Shown here: piece by piece, positions 1-8,916 of the stretch
Layout of the letters: every line of letters starts with the position of its first letter
How positions within the stretch are numbered: the first letter of the stretch is position 1
NCBI GenBank assembly: GCA_937885645.1
Contig: CALABJ010000017.1
Coordinates: forward strand, 121,318-185,317
Origin: RGIG4097 sp937885645
Lineage (GTDB): Bacteria > Bacillota > Clostridia > Christensenellales > CAG-917
DNA: 64,000 nucleotides
Direction: 5' to 3'
Notes under the pieces: generated by a model
Told to the model about the DNA's origin: nothing
What the model saw: only the letters and a program-made list of their open reading frames with translations
The model's database searches: none
Translations under genes and position numbers: made by a program

Positions 1-3000
1 TTCTTCCTTGAAGATTTGCTCCTTGACACTGGGGTCATAGGTGGCAACGTTGTTCTTTTTGATGAATTCTACAACCGCTTCAATTTCCTTGCTGTCCACA
101 AATGAGCCTTGCATACGGACAGGAAGAGGTGTTTTTGCGGTCATATACAGCATATCGCCATAGCCGAGGAGTTTTTCTGCTCCGCCTGCGTCAAGGATTG
201 TACGGCTGTCAGGACCTGCGGTGACACGGAATGCAATACGTGTGGGCAGGTTGTTTTTGATTGTACCGCTGATGACGTCAACTGAAGGACGTTGGGTTGC
301 CAAAATAAGGTGTATGCCAACTGCACGAGCAAGACGTGCAATGCGGTTGATTGCATCTTCAACTGCTCTCTTGCCAAGGGACATAAGGTCCGCAAGTTCG
401 TCAACCACAACCACGATTCGAGGCATCTTTTCATTGCCACTCTTTGCGCAGTCCGCGTTGTAGTCGTCAATGTTTCTATACTTGTTGGCTTCAAGGAACA
501 GAATGCGTCTGTTCATTTCAGTGATTGCCCAGTTGAGGGCGCGGATTGCCTTGTCAACGTCACAGATGATTTCATCAAGCATCAAGTGAGGAAGTCCAGC
601 ATAGTCCGTCATTTCAACACGTTTGGGGTCAATGAGGATGAATCTCACGTCCTCGGGGCTTGCCTTGTACAGCAAACTGATGAGGAGCGTGTTGATGCAC
701 ACACTCTTGCCTGCGCCGGTTGCGCCTGCAACCAACATGTGAGGCAGGTCTTTTATGTCGCCTACGTGGACTTGGTTGTAAAGGTCAACGCCAAGTGCGA
801 AGGTTGACGGTGAATTTGAGGCATTGAATTTGGGTGAATTGAGGATTTCACTGAGGCGCACCATACGTTTTTTCTTGTTGGGCACTTCAATGCCAACTGC
901 GTTTTTGCCGGGGATAGGTGCGATGACGCGGACACTTTCCTCTTCCATACGCATTGCAATGTCGTTTTCATAGGACACGATGCTGCTGACCGACTTGCCT
1001 CTGGGCATATTGACAGACAAGGTGTACAGTGAGAAGGTGGGGCCAACCTCAATGTTGGTCACTTCTGCCTCAATGCCAAAGAAGTTGAGGGTGGACACAA
1101 GGGCTTCCTTCTTTGCTTCGTAGTCCTCGTTTTGGTCAACTTCAGGTGCAGGAGGCTTCAAAAGACTCATAGGAGGTGCAACGTAAGGCTTTTTGGGAGT
1201 GGCTTGATAGATGGATTGGTCGATGGTGACTTGTGCCACTCTTTCCTTTGAGGTGTCAATGGATTCCATCTTCTTGACCTTGTTTTCCATAGCCTTGGTT
1301 GAAGGCTCTTTGGGGAGAGATATCTTGCGCTTTTCTCTTGCCCTTTCCTTTTCAATTTCAATTTGAGCGCGCTCTGCTCTTGACAGCGCAGGGGCTTCCT
1401 TTCTTGCCTTTGCAATTGAGTCTGCTTGTTGCTTTGCAAGGAAGGAGGTTTGATACATCGTGCCTTCATCGTCAAGGGATTTATCTTCAACGCCCACTGC
1501 TCCAACCACGTGTTGGTTGGTGGGTTGGGTGGACATACGCTCTTCAAGGGGCTTGCCACTTTGCTCGGCAAAAATCCTACGCCAGTCGGGCTCTAATGTG
1601 GGAGTCTTTTCCTCAACAGGCTTGCTCTCCACAGGCTTGGTGGTTGCAGGCTTGCTGGGCGCAGGTTGCACAGGTGCAGGCGTGGGCATAATACGTATAG
1701 GTGCGGGGGCGGGCTCAACAGGCGCAGGTTGCACGGGTGCAGGCTCGCTTACGCGCACGTTTGTGATTTCATTATTTTCAGGCTGAACAGGAGTCTCTGC
1801 CCTCTTTTCCATAAAGGATTGACGGGCGCGTCTTGCTCTTTCTTCCTCAACAGGGTCAACAACAGGAGTTGCAGGATAGACCATCTTTGATTCGGCAGGA
1901 GCAACAAACTCTGCGGGGAGGACTGTGCCTTCATAGGCTTCTGCTTCAACCTCGTCCTTGTAGACAGGGGTCTCCACCTTCTTTTCACCGGTGATTGCAC
2001 GGACAACGTCCCCTTGCAGACCTGCCATTGTGCTTGCTTTGTCAAGTTGACGTGCCTTGGGCAGTTCGGGCTTTTGAACAACCTTTGTAGGACGGACAAC
2101 TTCAAGTTTTTCAACCTCGCCTTGCACAGGGTTTGCGGTCTGTTGCTTGTTGTATGCAACGGCGTCAAATTGAGGTTTGACCTCTCTCTCCTCCATTGCT
2201 CTTGCGCCGAATAGACGGAGTTGATCCTTTTTGAGGTCTTCAAATGATGAATAGCCAAGAGGGCCACTCTCGTCCTTCTTCACGGAGTTGCGGAGGGCTT
2301 CCATATCAAGAGTGTCCGCCTTCTTCTCTTCCTTGACAGGCTCGGGGATAGGCTCGGGCTTGACCTCTTCACGAGGAATCATATACGACTCGGCGGTTGA
2401 GGTGCTGTCAATGCCAAGACGATTGCGCATTTCCATACGTCTTGTTGCGCTATATGATGCGCCGGGACGTGAAAATGCAGTTTCGGGATTTTTGATTGTG
2501 TTGAAACGCTCTAAGCTGTCACCATAGGAATCTCTGCCAAAGAGAATATCTCTTGCAAGACCTCTTGATGAATATTTGTCAGGGATACTCCTGCGCTCTT
2601 CATCTTCAACCGCTCCTGCTCCGTTGGGATAGAGGGGGTTGAATGCGGTGTTGTCACTGAGCCAATCTTCGTCGTTTTCTGCAAGATACAGCTCTTCAGT
2701 GGGTGCTGAGGCTTCCTTTTCAAGCTTTCTTTCCTTACGTGACTTGCGCTCCTTGACAGGCTTTTCTGCCTTGACCTTTCTTTCCTTGGCAACGTAAACA
2801 ACGTTCTTTTTGATGACGGGATAAAAACCGAAAAATGCCACCACGAAAAATGCTACGCAAGTGACAACCAGCGCGCCAACTGTGGTGATGGCTTTCATCA
2901 TAGGAAATGCGGTAAGGCCGTAAAGCATACCGCCTGCGGTGTTGGTGTTGTTGTAGCAAAGGGCGAGATATTGACTGTAGTTTTTGTCAATGACGTAGGG

Positions 3001-3309
3001 GCTTGATGTCCAAATTTGAAGGGCAAGCACCGCTAGGGCAAACAGCACTGCGAAAAATGCAACCTTACTTAGGCGCATACGAAGGCGGAAATTGAACATA
3101 ATGGCAAAGCCGACTATGACACCTACAATGCAGTAGGCATAGTCCGCAAGGCCAAAAAAGCCAATGGTGAAGCGGGACACCGCTGCCCCAACTGAGCCAA
3201 ATGCTCCTAGGTCACAAATAAAACAAAAGACAGAGGCAAGGACAATGAGAATGCCTAGCCCGATTTTGTATCCTGTATTCGCTCTGACGTGTCTGGTGTT
3301 TGATTGCAT
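1..3309 (-). CDS. ftsK/spoIIIE: FtsK/SpoIIIE DNA translocase, 3' end outside window
   Basis: Membrane-anchored hexameric ATPase that pumps chromosomal DNA through the closing septum in division or sporulation. Translation from the ATG at 3309 runs 1103 residues to the window edge with no stop, so the end of the motor and the DNA-reading gamma domain lie outside. Four hydrophobic segments fill about residues 14-170. A very long, charged and Pro/Ala-rich linker follows to about 740. The motor then begins; Walker A GATGAGKS is at residues 862-869 and Walker B DELADLM at 970-976. The protein is longer than typical SpoIIIE (about 790 residues, known) because of the linker, so FtsK and SpoIIIE cannot be separated here. 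It lies downstream of an M16 peptidase gene, as often seen in Bacillota. Confidence 0.95.
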   Translation of the reverse strand, partial: MQSNTRHVRANTGYKIGLGILIVLASVFCFICDLGAFGSVGAAVSRFTIGFFGLADYAYCIVGVIVGFAIMFNFRLRMRLSKVAFFAVLFALAVLALQIWTSSPYVIDKNYSQYLALCYNNTNTAGGMLYGLTAFPMMKAITTVGALVVTCVAFFVVAFFGFYPVIKKNVVYVAKERKVKAEKPVKERKSRKERKLEKEASAPTEELYLAENDEDWLSDNTAFNPLYPNGAGAVEDEERRSIPDKYSSRGLARDILFGRDSYGDSLERFNTIKNPETAFSRPGASYSATRRMEMRNRLGIDSTSTAESYMIPREEVKPEPIPEPVKEEKKADTLDMEALRNSVKKDESGPLGYSSFEDLKKDQLRLFGARAMEEREVKPQFDAVAYNKQQTANPVQGEVEKLEVVRPTKVVQKPELPKARQLDKASTMAGLQGDVVRAITGEKKVETPVYKDEVEAEAYEGTVLPAEFVAPAESKMVYPATPVVDPVEEERARRARQSFMEKRAETPVQPENNEITNVRVSEPAPVQPAPVEPAPAPIRIMPTPAPVQPAPSKPATTKPVESKPVEEKTPTLEPDWRRIFAEQSGKPLEERMSTQPTNQHVVGAVGVEDKSLDDEGTMYQTSFLAKQQADSIAKARKEAPALSRAERAQIEIEKERAREKRKISLPKEPSTKAMENKVKKMESIDTSKERVAQVTIDQSIYQATPKKPYVAPPMSLLKPPAPEVDQNEDYEAKKEALVSTLNFFGIEAEVTNIEVGPTFSLYTLSVNMPRGKSVSSIVSYENDIAMRMEEESVRVIAPIPGKNAVGIEVPNKKKRMVRLSEILNSPKFNASNSPSTFALGVDLYNQVHVGDIKDLPHMLVAGATGAGKSVCINTLLISLLYKASPEDVRFILIDPKRVEMTDYAGLPHLMLDEIICDVDKAIRALNWAITEMNRRILFLEANKYRNIDDYNADCAKSGNEKMPRIVVVVDELADLMSLGKRAVEDAINRIARLARAVGIHLILATQRPSVDVISGTIKNNLPTRIAFRVTAGPDSRTILDAGGAEKLLGYGDMLYMTAKTPLPVRMQGSFVDSKEIEAVVEFIKKNNVATYDPSVKEQIFKEE

Positions 3310-3396
3310 AGTTTCGCCCTATATATATTCTTCTAAAAATTATAACATAGTATAACTAGAATTTCAACAAGTTTTTGAAAACAAAATCACATTTTT

Positions 3397-3428
3397 TGAA
3401 AAATAAAAAAGCACCAAGAGGTGCTTTT
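3397..3428 (-). terminator. Rho-independent terminator after M16 peptidase gene
   Basis: The stem AAAGCACC/GGTGCTTT with a 4-nt loop is followed on the minus strand by a T-rich run. It lies just past the stop codon of the M16 peptidase gene and separates it from ftsK. Confidence 0.75.
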
Positions 3429-3458
3429 CTTTTTGCGGTTTTTTGCCGTTTGCCTCTA

Positions 3459-4712
3459 TTATTTCAAGAAATCAAGGGCGTTTTCGGGGGGATTTCCAGA
3501 CACGATTGACAGGGTCACTTTGTCAAAATTGAAGACGTATTTTGCCACTTCGTTTATCTTTTCTATGGTGGCAGAATCGTAGAATTCCAGCATTCTATCC
3601 GTGTCGTATAGTTCACCTGTGATGGATGCGTATCTGCCAAATGCACGCATCATTGCGCTTGTTGATTCCTGTCCTAAAACAAGAGAGGTCTTCAGTTGCT
3701 CCTTGCCCTTTTTCAACTCCTCTTCGGTGATGCCCTTTTCTACAAGAAGGTCGATTTCCTTTTTGATTGCACGGAGGGCGGACTCGGTGTTTTCGGGGCT
3801 TGTTGCGGTGTAAATGATGTATGCTCCGTTCTTTTCATAGGCAGATGATGAGCCGGAGATTGTATAGCAAAGCCCAAGTTTTTCACGTATGCTTTGGAAA
3901 AGCCTTGATGACATTTCGGCTGCGAAAACTGCGTTCATAAGATTGAGGGTGTAAAGACCTTCATCACCAAATCCGTATGAGGGGAATGCGATTGCTATGT
4001 GGGCTTGTGAAATATCTTTCTTTACACCGTTGTACACTGCTGTGGTGTTGTGGGCGGTGTGGACTCTTGAGGACTGAGTTTTGGTCAGTTTGCTTTCAAG
4101 ATATTTGTTGACAAGATTGACACAAGTGCTTTCATCAACGTTGCCTGCAAATGCCACCACTGTGTTGTCGGGGGTGTATCTGCGCTTCATATAGTCGAAG
4201 AGGTCTTCCCTATTAAGTTTTGAAAGGGCTTCCTTATATCCCAAAATAGGCTTGCCGAGGGGGTGTCCTTCATAGCGAGAATTCATCAGCGTTTCAAGGC
4301 AGACGTCATCAGGCATATCGTCACTTTCGTTGATTTCCTCAAAGATAACCTTCCTTTCGCTTTCAAGGTCGGCAGGGTCAAATTTGGGGTTGAGATACAT
4401 ATCAGTCAGCACCTCAAAGCACTTCTCCACGTGGGTGTCAAGAGAAGTTGTATAGAAACAGGTGTGGCTCTTTGTGGTGTAGGCGTTGATGAGTGCGCCG
4501 ATGCTGTCCGTTTCGTTGGCAATGTCAAAGGCACTTCTTGTGGCTGTGCCCTTGAAAACCATATGCTCAATGAAGTGAGAGATGCCTGCCTCACGAGAGG
4601 TTTCATACTCGGTGCCTGCGTTGACAAATATGCCGATTGAAACACTGCGAACTGCGGTGTTGGGCACAAGCACCACTTTAAGTCCGCTGTCAAAGGTGAT
4701 GATTTTTCTCAT
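3459..4712 (-). CDS. M16-family zinc peptidase (MlpA/YmxG-like)
   Basis: Predicted insulinase/processing-peptidase-type zinc protease, 417 residues. The inverted zinc motif HFIEH is at residues 46-50, and the third ligand Glu126 lies exactly 76 residues after His50, as the family requires (HxxEH-x76-E). A C-terminal M16 half follows. I start at the ATG at 4712 because it has an AAGGACGG ribosome binding site and because an upstream in-frame ATG at 4784 lies outside the -35 box of the promoter at 4753-4781. In Bacillus this gene type follows rpsO-pnp-ylxY (known synteny). All of those are nearby here, although the ylxY-like gene is inverted. Confidence 0.9.
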   Translation of the reverse strand: MRKIITFDSGLKVVLVPNTAVRSVSIGIFVNAGTEYETSREAGISHFIEHMVFKGTATRSAFDIANETDSIGALINAYTTKSHTCFYTTSLDTHVEKCFEVLTDMYLNPKFDPADLESERKVIFEEINESDDMPDDVCLETLMNSRYEGHPLGKPILGYKEALSKLNREDLFDYMKRRYTPDNTVVAFAGNVDESTCVNLVNKYLESKLTKTQSSRVHTAHNTTAVYNGVKKDISQAHIAIAFPSYGFGDEGLYTLNLMNAVFAAEMSSRLFQSIREKLGLCYTISGSSSAYEKNGAYIIYTATSPENTESALRAIKKEIDLLVEKGITEEELKKGKEQLKTSLVLGQESTSAMMRAFGRYASITGELYDTDRMLEFYDSATIEKINEVAKYVFNFDKVTLSIVSGNPPENALDFLK

Positions 4713-4752
4713 ATAGTCCGTCCTTGCCTGCAGGTGCAGGAAATATATGGTT

Positions 4753-4781
4753 ATTATAACACATAACCCCCGCTCCGTAAA
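4753..4781 (-). promoter_or_regulatory. SigA-type promoter of M16 peptidase gene
   Basis: Reading the minus strand, TTTACG and TATAAT are separated by 17 bp. The predicted start of transcription is about 30 nt upstream of the ATG at 4712. Confidence 0.7.
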
Positions 4782-4794
4782 CATATTTTAGAAT

Positions 4795-5526
4795 ATGAAA
4801 TTCAACTGGAAAAAATCTAAGGTCTTCACCGCTGTTTCAAACGTGGTCATCATTGCCGTGCTTGTCAGCACTTTCGCAGTCACACTGTGGGCGGTTGCAC
4901 CAAAAGAAACAACCGCTGAACCCACCTCTGCAATCTACGTTGGAGATGAAAATTCGGGAAGTGTTGCACTTATGTTCAACGTGTATGAAGACGCAGAAAC
5001 GGCACTTAAAATAGCGGAATTGCTTGTTGAACACGGATTTCGTGCAACTTTCTTTGTTGGAGGCAAATGGGTTGAAAGGAACGGGACTGCCCTCATACGG
5101 CTCTACAATATGGGTATGGAGATAGGCAATCACGGTTATCTTCATCGTGACCATAGCACCCTCAATTACGATAAAAATCTGGATGAAATCACCCTTGCAG
5201 AAAGGCTCATTGATGCCAATCTCAAAGACTTTCCAGACTACAAAAACAGCAAACTTTTTGCCCCTCCCTCAGGGGCTGTGGGCAAGGATATGTTCACTGC
5301 CTGCGAAAGCCTAAATTACAAAGTCATTATGTGGACGAGGGATACCATCGACTGGCGCGACCAGGACAAAGATCTCATCTTCGCCCGCGCGACAAAAGAT
5401 ATAAAGGCTGGTGACCTTGTGCTTATGCACCCCACAGAAGCCACCCTCTCTGCCCTACCCCAAATCCTTGAATATATAAAAAGTGTCGGCCTCAAAGCCG
5501 ACACCGTGACCAACGTCCTTGGATAA
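4795..5526 (+). CDS. Polysaccharide deacetylase family protein, YlxY-like
   Basis: A 243-residue NodB-fold protein with an N-terminal membrane anchor (about residues 13-34), so it probably acts outside the membrane on cell-wall or spore polysaccharide. The family motifs are visible but altered. The usual TFDDG is replaced by FNVYED, so the catalytic-base Asp position is not clearly kept. The metal-binding His pair is kept in NHGYLH, followed by APPSG, DTIDW and LMHPT. This resembles the YlxY/PdaB branch, some members of which are probably inactive or have unknown substrates. No good ribosome binding site precedes the ATG. It is divergent from the M16 gene. Fold is confident; activity is uncertain. 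Confidence 0.82.
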   Translation: MKFNWKKSKVFTAVSNVVIIAVLVSTFAVTLWAVAPKETTAEPTSAIYVGDENSGSVALMFNVYEDAETALKIAELLVEHGFRATFFVGGKWVERNGTALIRLYNMGMEIGNHGYLHRDHSTLNYDKNLDEITLAERLIDANLKDFPDYKNSKLFAPPSGAVGKDMFTACESLNYKVIMWTRDTIDWRDQDKDLIFARATKDIKAGDLVLMHPTEATLSALPQILEYIKSVGLKADTVTNVLG

Positions 5527-5552
5527 AAAGAGGCGTGGCAATCGCCACGCCT
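5526..5552 (-). terminator. Terminator between ylxY-like and zinc-ribbon genes
   Basis: A 9-bp stem AGGCGTGGC/GCCACGCCT with a 4-nt loop. On the minus strand it is followed by CTTTTTA, so it best terminates the zinc-ribbon gene. The plus-strand gene ends at the same place and may share it. Confidence 0.7.
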
Positions 5553-5571
5553 AACCGTTGTTCATTGACAT

Positions 5572-5871
5572 TCACACGGCTGTGCCTATAAGCGCAAACA
5601 CTGCCACCATGTAAATTATCACTGCAACGACCTCAAGAATAAAGCCAATCAATGCGCCCTTTCCTGCACTCTTTGCTTTCAAAGGGGTTTTGTCCTTCCA
5701 CACGCAATAAAGAATAAGACCAATCAAAGGAAAGAAAAATCCTAAAACACCAAAACCGGGACTCTTTTTGTCCTCTTCTTGATAAGGCGCTGACTCTACT
5801 CTACATCCACAGTGAATGCAAACCACTGCTTCTTCATTGATTTCTTTTCCGCATTTACTACAATATTTCAT
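5572..5871 (-). CDS. Small zinc-ribbon membrane protein
   Basis: A 99-residue protein of unknown function. The N-terminus carries a zinc ribbon with CxxC pairs at Cys4/Cys7 and Cys18/Cys21. Two hydrophobic segments follow (about 43-60 and 75-97), so it is likely a membrane protein with a cytoplasmic or exposed zinc finger. A GGAGG ribosome binding site precedes the ATG. It is transcribed divergently from an XRE regulator, with palindromic operators between them, so it is probably that regulator's target. Confidence 0.8.
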   Translation of the reverse strand: MKYCSKCGKEINEEAVVCIHCGCRVESAPYQEEDKKSPGFGVLGFFFPLIGLILYCVWKDKTPLKAKSAGKGALIGFILEVVAVIIYMVAVFALIGTAV

Positions 5872-5892
5872 AGTTGCCTCCCTCGTATATTT

Positions 5893-5937
5893 TACAGCGA
5901 TTTGCTGTATAACTACATATTACAGCACTGTGCTGTA
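5893..5937. promoter_or_regulatory. Two identical palindromic operators, TACAGC-N5-GCTGTA
   Basis: Perfect 17-bp dyads lie at 5893-5909 and 5921-5937, 28 bp centre to centre, between the divergent zinc-ribbon and XRE genes. The second dyad runs into a TATAAT at 5936-5941. The inferred role is binding of the XRE protein to control both genes. Confidence 0.75.
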
Positions 5938-5948
5938 TAATGTCAAGT

Positions 5949-6170
5949 ATGGAAATCAATGTAAATGAATTTTTCCCTAAAAGATTGAAGGAATTGCGAT
6001 TGCAATTTGGCTATACACAGACGCAACTTGCTGAGTTATTGCATATCAAGCAACAATCCTACATCCGCTATGAATACGGAACAGGAGAGCCGAATTTGCA
6101 GACACTTGTAAATTTGAGTTTGATATTCAACGTTTCCGTAGATTTTTTGCTTGGAAAAGCAGATTATTAA
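5949..6170 (+). CDS. XRE-family HTH transcriptional regulator
   Basis: A small single-domain Cro/CI-type repressor of 73 residues. The helix-turn-helix is plain (YTQTQLAELL, then the QQSYIRYEYG recognition helix), followed by a PNLQTL stretch and the hydrophobic VSVDFLLG segment typical of the family. An in-frame ATG at 5940 would add three residues but lies inside the TATAAT box at 5936-5941, so I prefer the ATG at 5949. With that promoter the mRNA would have almost no leader; no ribosome binding site is visible. It probably represses itself and the divergent zinc-ribbon gene through the two dyads upstream. Confidence 0.85.
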   Translation: MEINVNEFFPKRLKELRLQFGYTQTQLAELLHIKQQSYIRYEYGTGEPNLQTLVNLSLIFNVSVDFLLGKADY

Positions 6171-6181
6171 ACCGCATAAAT

Positions 6182-6209
6182 AAAACCCACTCAAACGAGT
6201 GGGTTTTTT
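6182..6209 (+). terminator. Terminator of XRE gene
   Basis: The stem AAAACCCACTC/GAGTGGGTTTT with a 4-nt loop is followed by Ts, right after the stop codon. Confidence 0.85.
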
Positions 6210-6357
6210 GTTTGTTTCATGATGATTTTTAAGATTATACACATTGAAAAATGAACTTAAAACGCGATAAATCGATAAAGAGCGCGATGTGTTTTACGTA
6301 TGTTTGCACTTTGTTCTTTTCTTGTTCTCACACAAAAACGTGATATTTGGATGCATA

Positions 6358-6422
6358 ACAAGAAAGAAACACCGAGGGCAGACCGCAGTGTACTTGTCGT
6401 ACATAAGGGTTGCACTCGGTGT
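6358..6422 (-). terminator. Long-armed hairpin downstream of pnp
   Basis: An outer 8-bp stem ACACCGAG/CTCGGTGT encloses a nested GTAC-5 nt-GTAC hairpin, and on the minus strand it is followed by TTTCTTTCTTG. It lies about 35 nt after the pnp stop, with a small GCGC hairpin between. It is probably the pnp terminator, though the 38-nt loop is unusual. The rest of 6210-6357 shows no gene or clear signal. Confidence 0.5.
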
Positions 6423-6455
6423 GTCTGACGAAGTTAGGCGCCAAATAGCGCGTTT

Positions 6456-8570
6456 TTAGGCTTTTTTGATGACCTCTTTCAACATAAGATCAACGCGGTG
6501 CTTTTCGTCGATCTTGATGACTTTGACGAGAACTGTGTCACCAACGTTGACAACGTCTGTCACCTTCTCTACTCTTTCCTTTGAAAGTTTTGAGATGTGG
6601 ATCATGCCGTCTTTGCCGGGTGCAAAGTTGACGCTTGCGCCAAATTGTCCCTTGTCATTTTCCATGATCTTGACAACTTTGCCTTCATAGATGTCGCCGA
6701 TTTCAACGTCACGGACGATGTTTTCAATGATGGTGCGTGCCTTCTTGATTGCTGCTGCGTCATTTGATGCAACAAACACTGTGCCGTCTTCACTGATGTC
6801 AATCTTGACGCCGGTTTCTTCGATGATCTTGTTGATGGTCTTGCCACCCTTGCCGATGATGTCGCCAAGTTTGTCGGGATCAACTGCAAATGACACGATC
6901 TTGGGTGCCCATTTGCTGAGGTCTGCTCTGGGTGCATCGATGACTTCCATCATCTTGGAGAGAATGTGCAGTCTGCCTTGACGTGCTTGTTCAAGTGCTC
7001 TTGTCAAGATTGCTTCGTCGATGCCCTTGATCTTGATGTCCATTTGGATTGCGGTGATGCCTTCTGTTGTGCCTGCAACCTTAAAGTCCATATCGCCGAG
7101 GAAGTCTTCAAGGCCTTGGATGTCGGTGAGGACTGCAACCTTTCCGCTTTCGGTGTCTTTGATAAGGCCCATTGCAACGCCTGCTACGGGTGCTTTGATG
7201 GGCACGCCTGCATCCATAAGTGCAAGGGTGCTGCCACACACTGATGCTTGGCTTGTTGAACCGTTTGATGAAAGGATTTCACTGACTGTGCGGATTGCAT
7301 AGGGGAATTCCTCTTCGCTGGGAAGGACGGGTTCAAGTGAGCGTTCTGCAAGTGCGCCGTGACCGATTTCACGTCTGCCGGGGCTCTTCAAGGGCTTTGC
7401 TTCCCCTGTTGAGTAGCCGGGCATGTTGTATTGGTGCATATATCTCTTGTAGTAGTCTTCATCAAGACCCTCAAGCTTTTGCACTTCGCTGATTGTGCCG
7501 AGAGTACAGGTGGTCATTGCTTGGGTTTGGCCACGGGTGAACACTGCACTGCCGTGGACTCTGGGGAGCATACCGACTTCACACCAGATAGGTCTGATTT
7601 CGGTGAGTGCTCTGCCGTCAGGACGGACGCCGTCGTTGACGATCTTTGCTCTGACCTTTTCTTTCTTCAAATAGTAGAGGCTGTCAAGGATGAACTTGGT
7701 CTTCTTTGCAACGTCGTTGAAATCGTCTGCAAAGTGTGCGAGGACGTCTTCGTCAAGTGCATCTTCTGCAACTTCACGGGCGCTTCTGTCAAAGTTTTCG
7801 AGGACTGCGTCCATCTTTTCATTTGCGTATGCGCGGACTGCTGCGTCGATGTCTTCGGGGATCTTTTCAAGTTCAACTTCTGCCTTAGGCTTGCCCACTT
7901 CTGCTTGGATTGATTCGATGAATGAGACGAGCTTTTTGATTTCTTCGTGACCGAAAAGGATTGCATCAAGCATTTCCTTTTCTGAAATGATGTTTGCGCC
8001 TGCTTCAACCATCATGATTGCATCTTTGGTGCCTGCAAGGTTCAAATGAAGCTTTGACTTGGCTCTTTGTTCAAGGTCGGGGTTGATGACGTATTCACCA
8101 TCAACGTAGCCAACAACTACTGAACCGGTGGGGCCTGCAAAGGGAATGTCTGAAATTGAGAGTGCAACTGAGCTTCCAATCATGCCGAGGACTTCGGGTG
8201 AAATGTTGACGTCAACTGAAAGGACGGTTGCGATGACTGTCACGTCATTGTAAAGTCCCTTGGGGAACAAAGGACGGATGGGTCTGTCGATGAGACGGCT
8301 GGTGAGGATGGCTTTGTCTGATGCTCTGCCTTCTCTCTTCTTGAAACCGCCGGGGATTTTGCCTACGGCATACATCTTTTCTTCATAGTCAACGCCGAGA
8401 GGGAAATAGTCCATTCCTTCACGAGGTGCTTTTGCCATGGTTGCGTTGACCATAACAACTGTGTCGCCACAGCGGACGATACAACTGCCGTTTGCTTGGC
8501 CACAGTATGCGCCTGTTTCAATGACGAGTTCTCTGCCGCCGAGTGTTGTTTTGAAAATTTTTCTTTCCAT
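6456..8570 (-). CDS. pnp: Polynucleotide phosphorylase
   Basis: A 3'-to-5' phosphorolytic exoribonuclease that degrades mRNA in the cytoplasm and degradosome. The 704 residues match the family length. There are two RNase PH-type domains (the second with GRREIGHGALAERSL), then a KH domain with GKGGKT in about 555-622, and a C-terminal S1 domain from about 625. It lies 82 nt downstream of rpsO with a hairpin between, as in many bacteria, so some pnp mRNA probably arises by read-through from rpsO. Confidence 0.98.
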   Translation of the reverse strand: MERKIFKTTLGGRELVIETGAYCGQANGSCIVRCGDTVVMVNATMAKAPREGMDYFPLGVDYEEKMYAVGKIPGGFKKREGRASDKAILTSRLIDRPIRPLFPKGLYNDVTVIATVLSVDVNISPEVLGMIGSSVALSISDIPFAGPTGSVVVGYVDGEYVINPDLEQRAKSKLHLNLAGTKDAIMMVEAGANIISEKEMLDAILFGHEEIKKLVSFIESIQAEVGKPKAEVELEKIPEDIDAAVRAYANEKMDAVLENFDRSAREVAEDALDEDVLAHFADDFNDVAKKTKFILDSLYYLKKEKVRAKIVNDGVRPDGRALTEIRPIWCEVGMLPRVHGSAVFTRGQTQAMTTCTLGTISEVQKLEGLDEDYYKRYMHQYNMPGYSTGEAKPLKSPGRREIGHGALAERSLEPVLPSEEEFPYAIRTVSEILSSNGSTSQASVCGSTLALMDAGVPIKAPVAGVAMGLIKDTESGKVAVLTDIQGLEDFLGDMDFKVAGTTEGITAIQMDIKIKGIDEAILTRALEQARQGRLHILSKMMEVIDAPRADLSKWAPKIVSFAVDPDKLGDIIGKGGKTINKIIEETGVKIDISEDGTVFVASNDAAAIKKARTIIENIVRDVEIGDIYEGKVVKIMENDKGQFGASVNFAPGKDGMIHISKLSKERVEKVTDVVNVGDTVLVKVIKIDEKHRVDLMLKEVIKKA

Positions 8571-8613
8571 TTATATTCTCCTTCTGGGGATTCCATCATC
8601 CCCTATTATTAAC

Positions 8614-8647
8614 GAAAATAAAATAAGCGAGCGTCAAACGCCCGCTT
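8614..8647 (-). terminator. rpsO-pnp intercistronic hairpin
   Basis: A 9-bp stem with one mismatch (AAGCGGGCG/CGCTCGCTT, minus strand) is followed by TATTTTATTTT. Such partial terminators between rpsO and pnp are known. Confidence 0.65.
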
Positions 8648-8652
8648 GATTT

Positions 8653-8916
8653 TTACTTACGAAGTTCCAGTGCTGCAATGATTGCACGATAACGCTCAAT
8701 GTCTGTATCCTTGAGATAGTTGAGCATATTCTTTCTTTGACCAACGAGTTGGAGAAGACCTCGACGTGAGTGGTGATCCTTCTTGTGAACCTTGAGGTGT
8801 TCAGTGAGTTCGTTGATTCTTGCTGTGAGCAATGCGATTTGAACTTCGGGTGAACCGGTGTCGCCTTCTGAGCGGCCGTACTTTGCGATGATTTCTTGCT
8901 TTGTTGTCTTATCCAT
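8653..8916 (-). CDS. rpsO: 30S ribosomal protein S15
   Basis: An 87-residue S15, a small-subunit protein that binds 16S rRNA. Family hallmarks are GDTGSPEVQIALLT near the N-terminus and HSRRGLLQLVGQRKNMLNYL. The start at 8916 (MDKTTKQE) follows an AAGGAGG ribosome binding site; the upstream ATG at 8958 lies in the leader and lacks one. It is upstream of pnp. The 192-bp gap to the hemZ stop holds an AT-rich promoter-like stretch on the minus strand (TATAAT near 9002-9012), but no confident -35 box at 17 bp. Confidence 0.98.
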   Translation of the reverse strand: MDKTTKQEIIAKYGRSEGDTGSPEVQIALLTARINELTEHLKVHKKDHHSRRGLLQLVGQRKNMLNYLKDTDIERYRAIIAALELRK

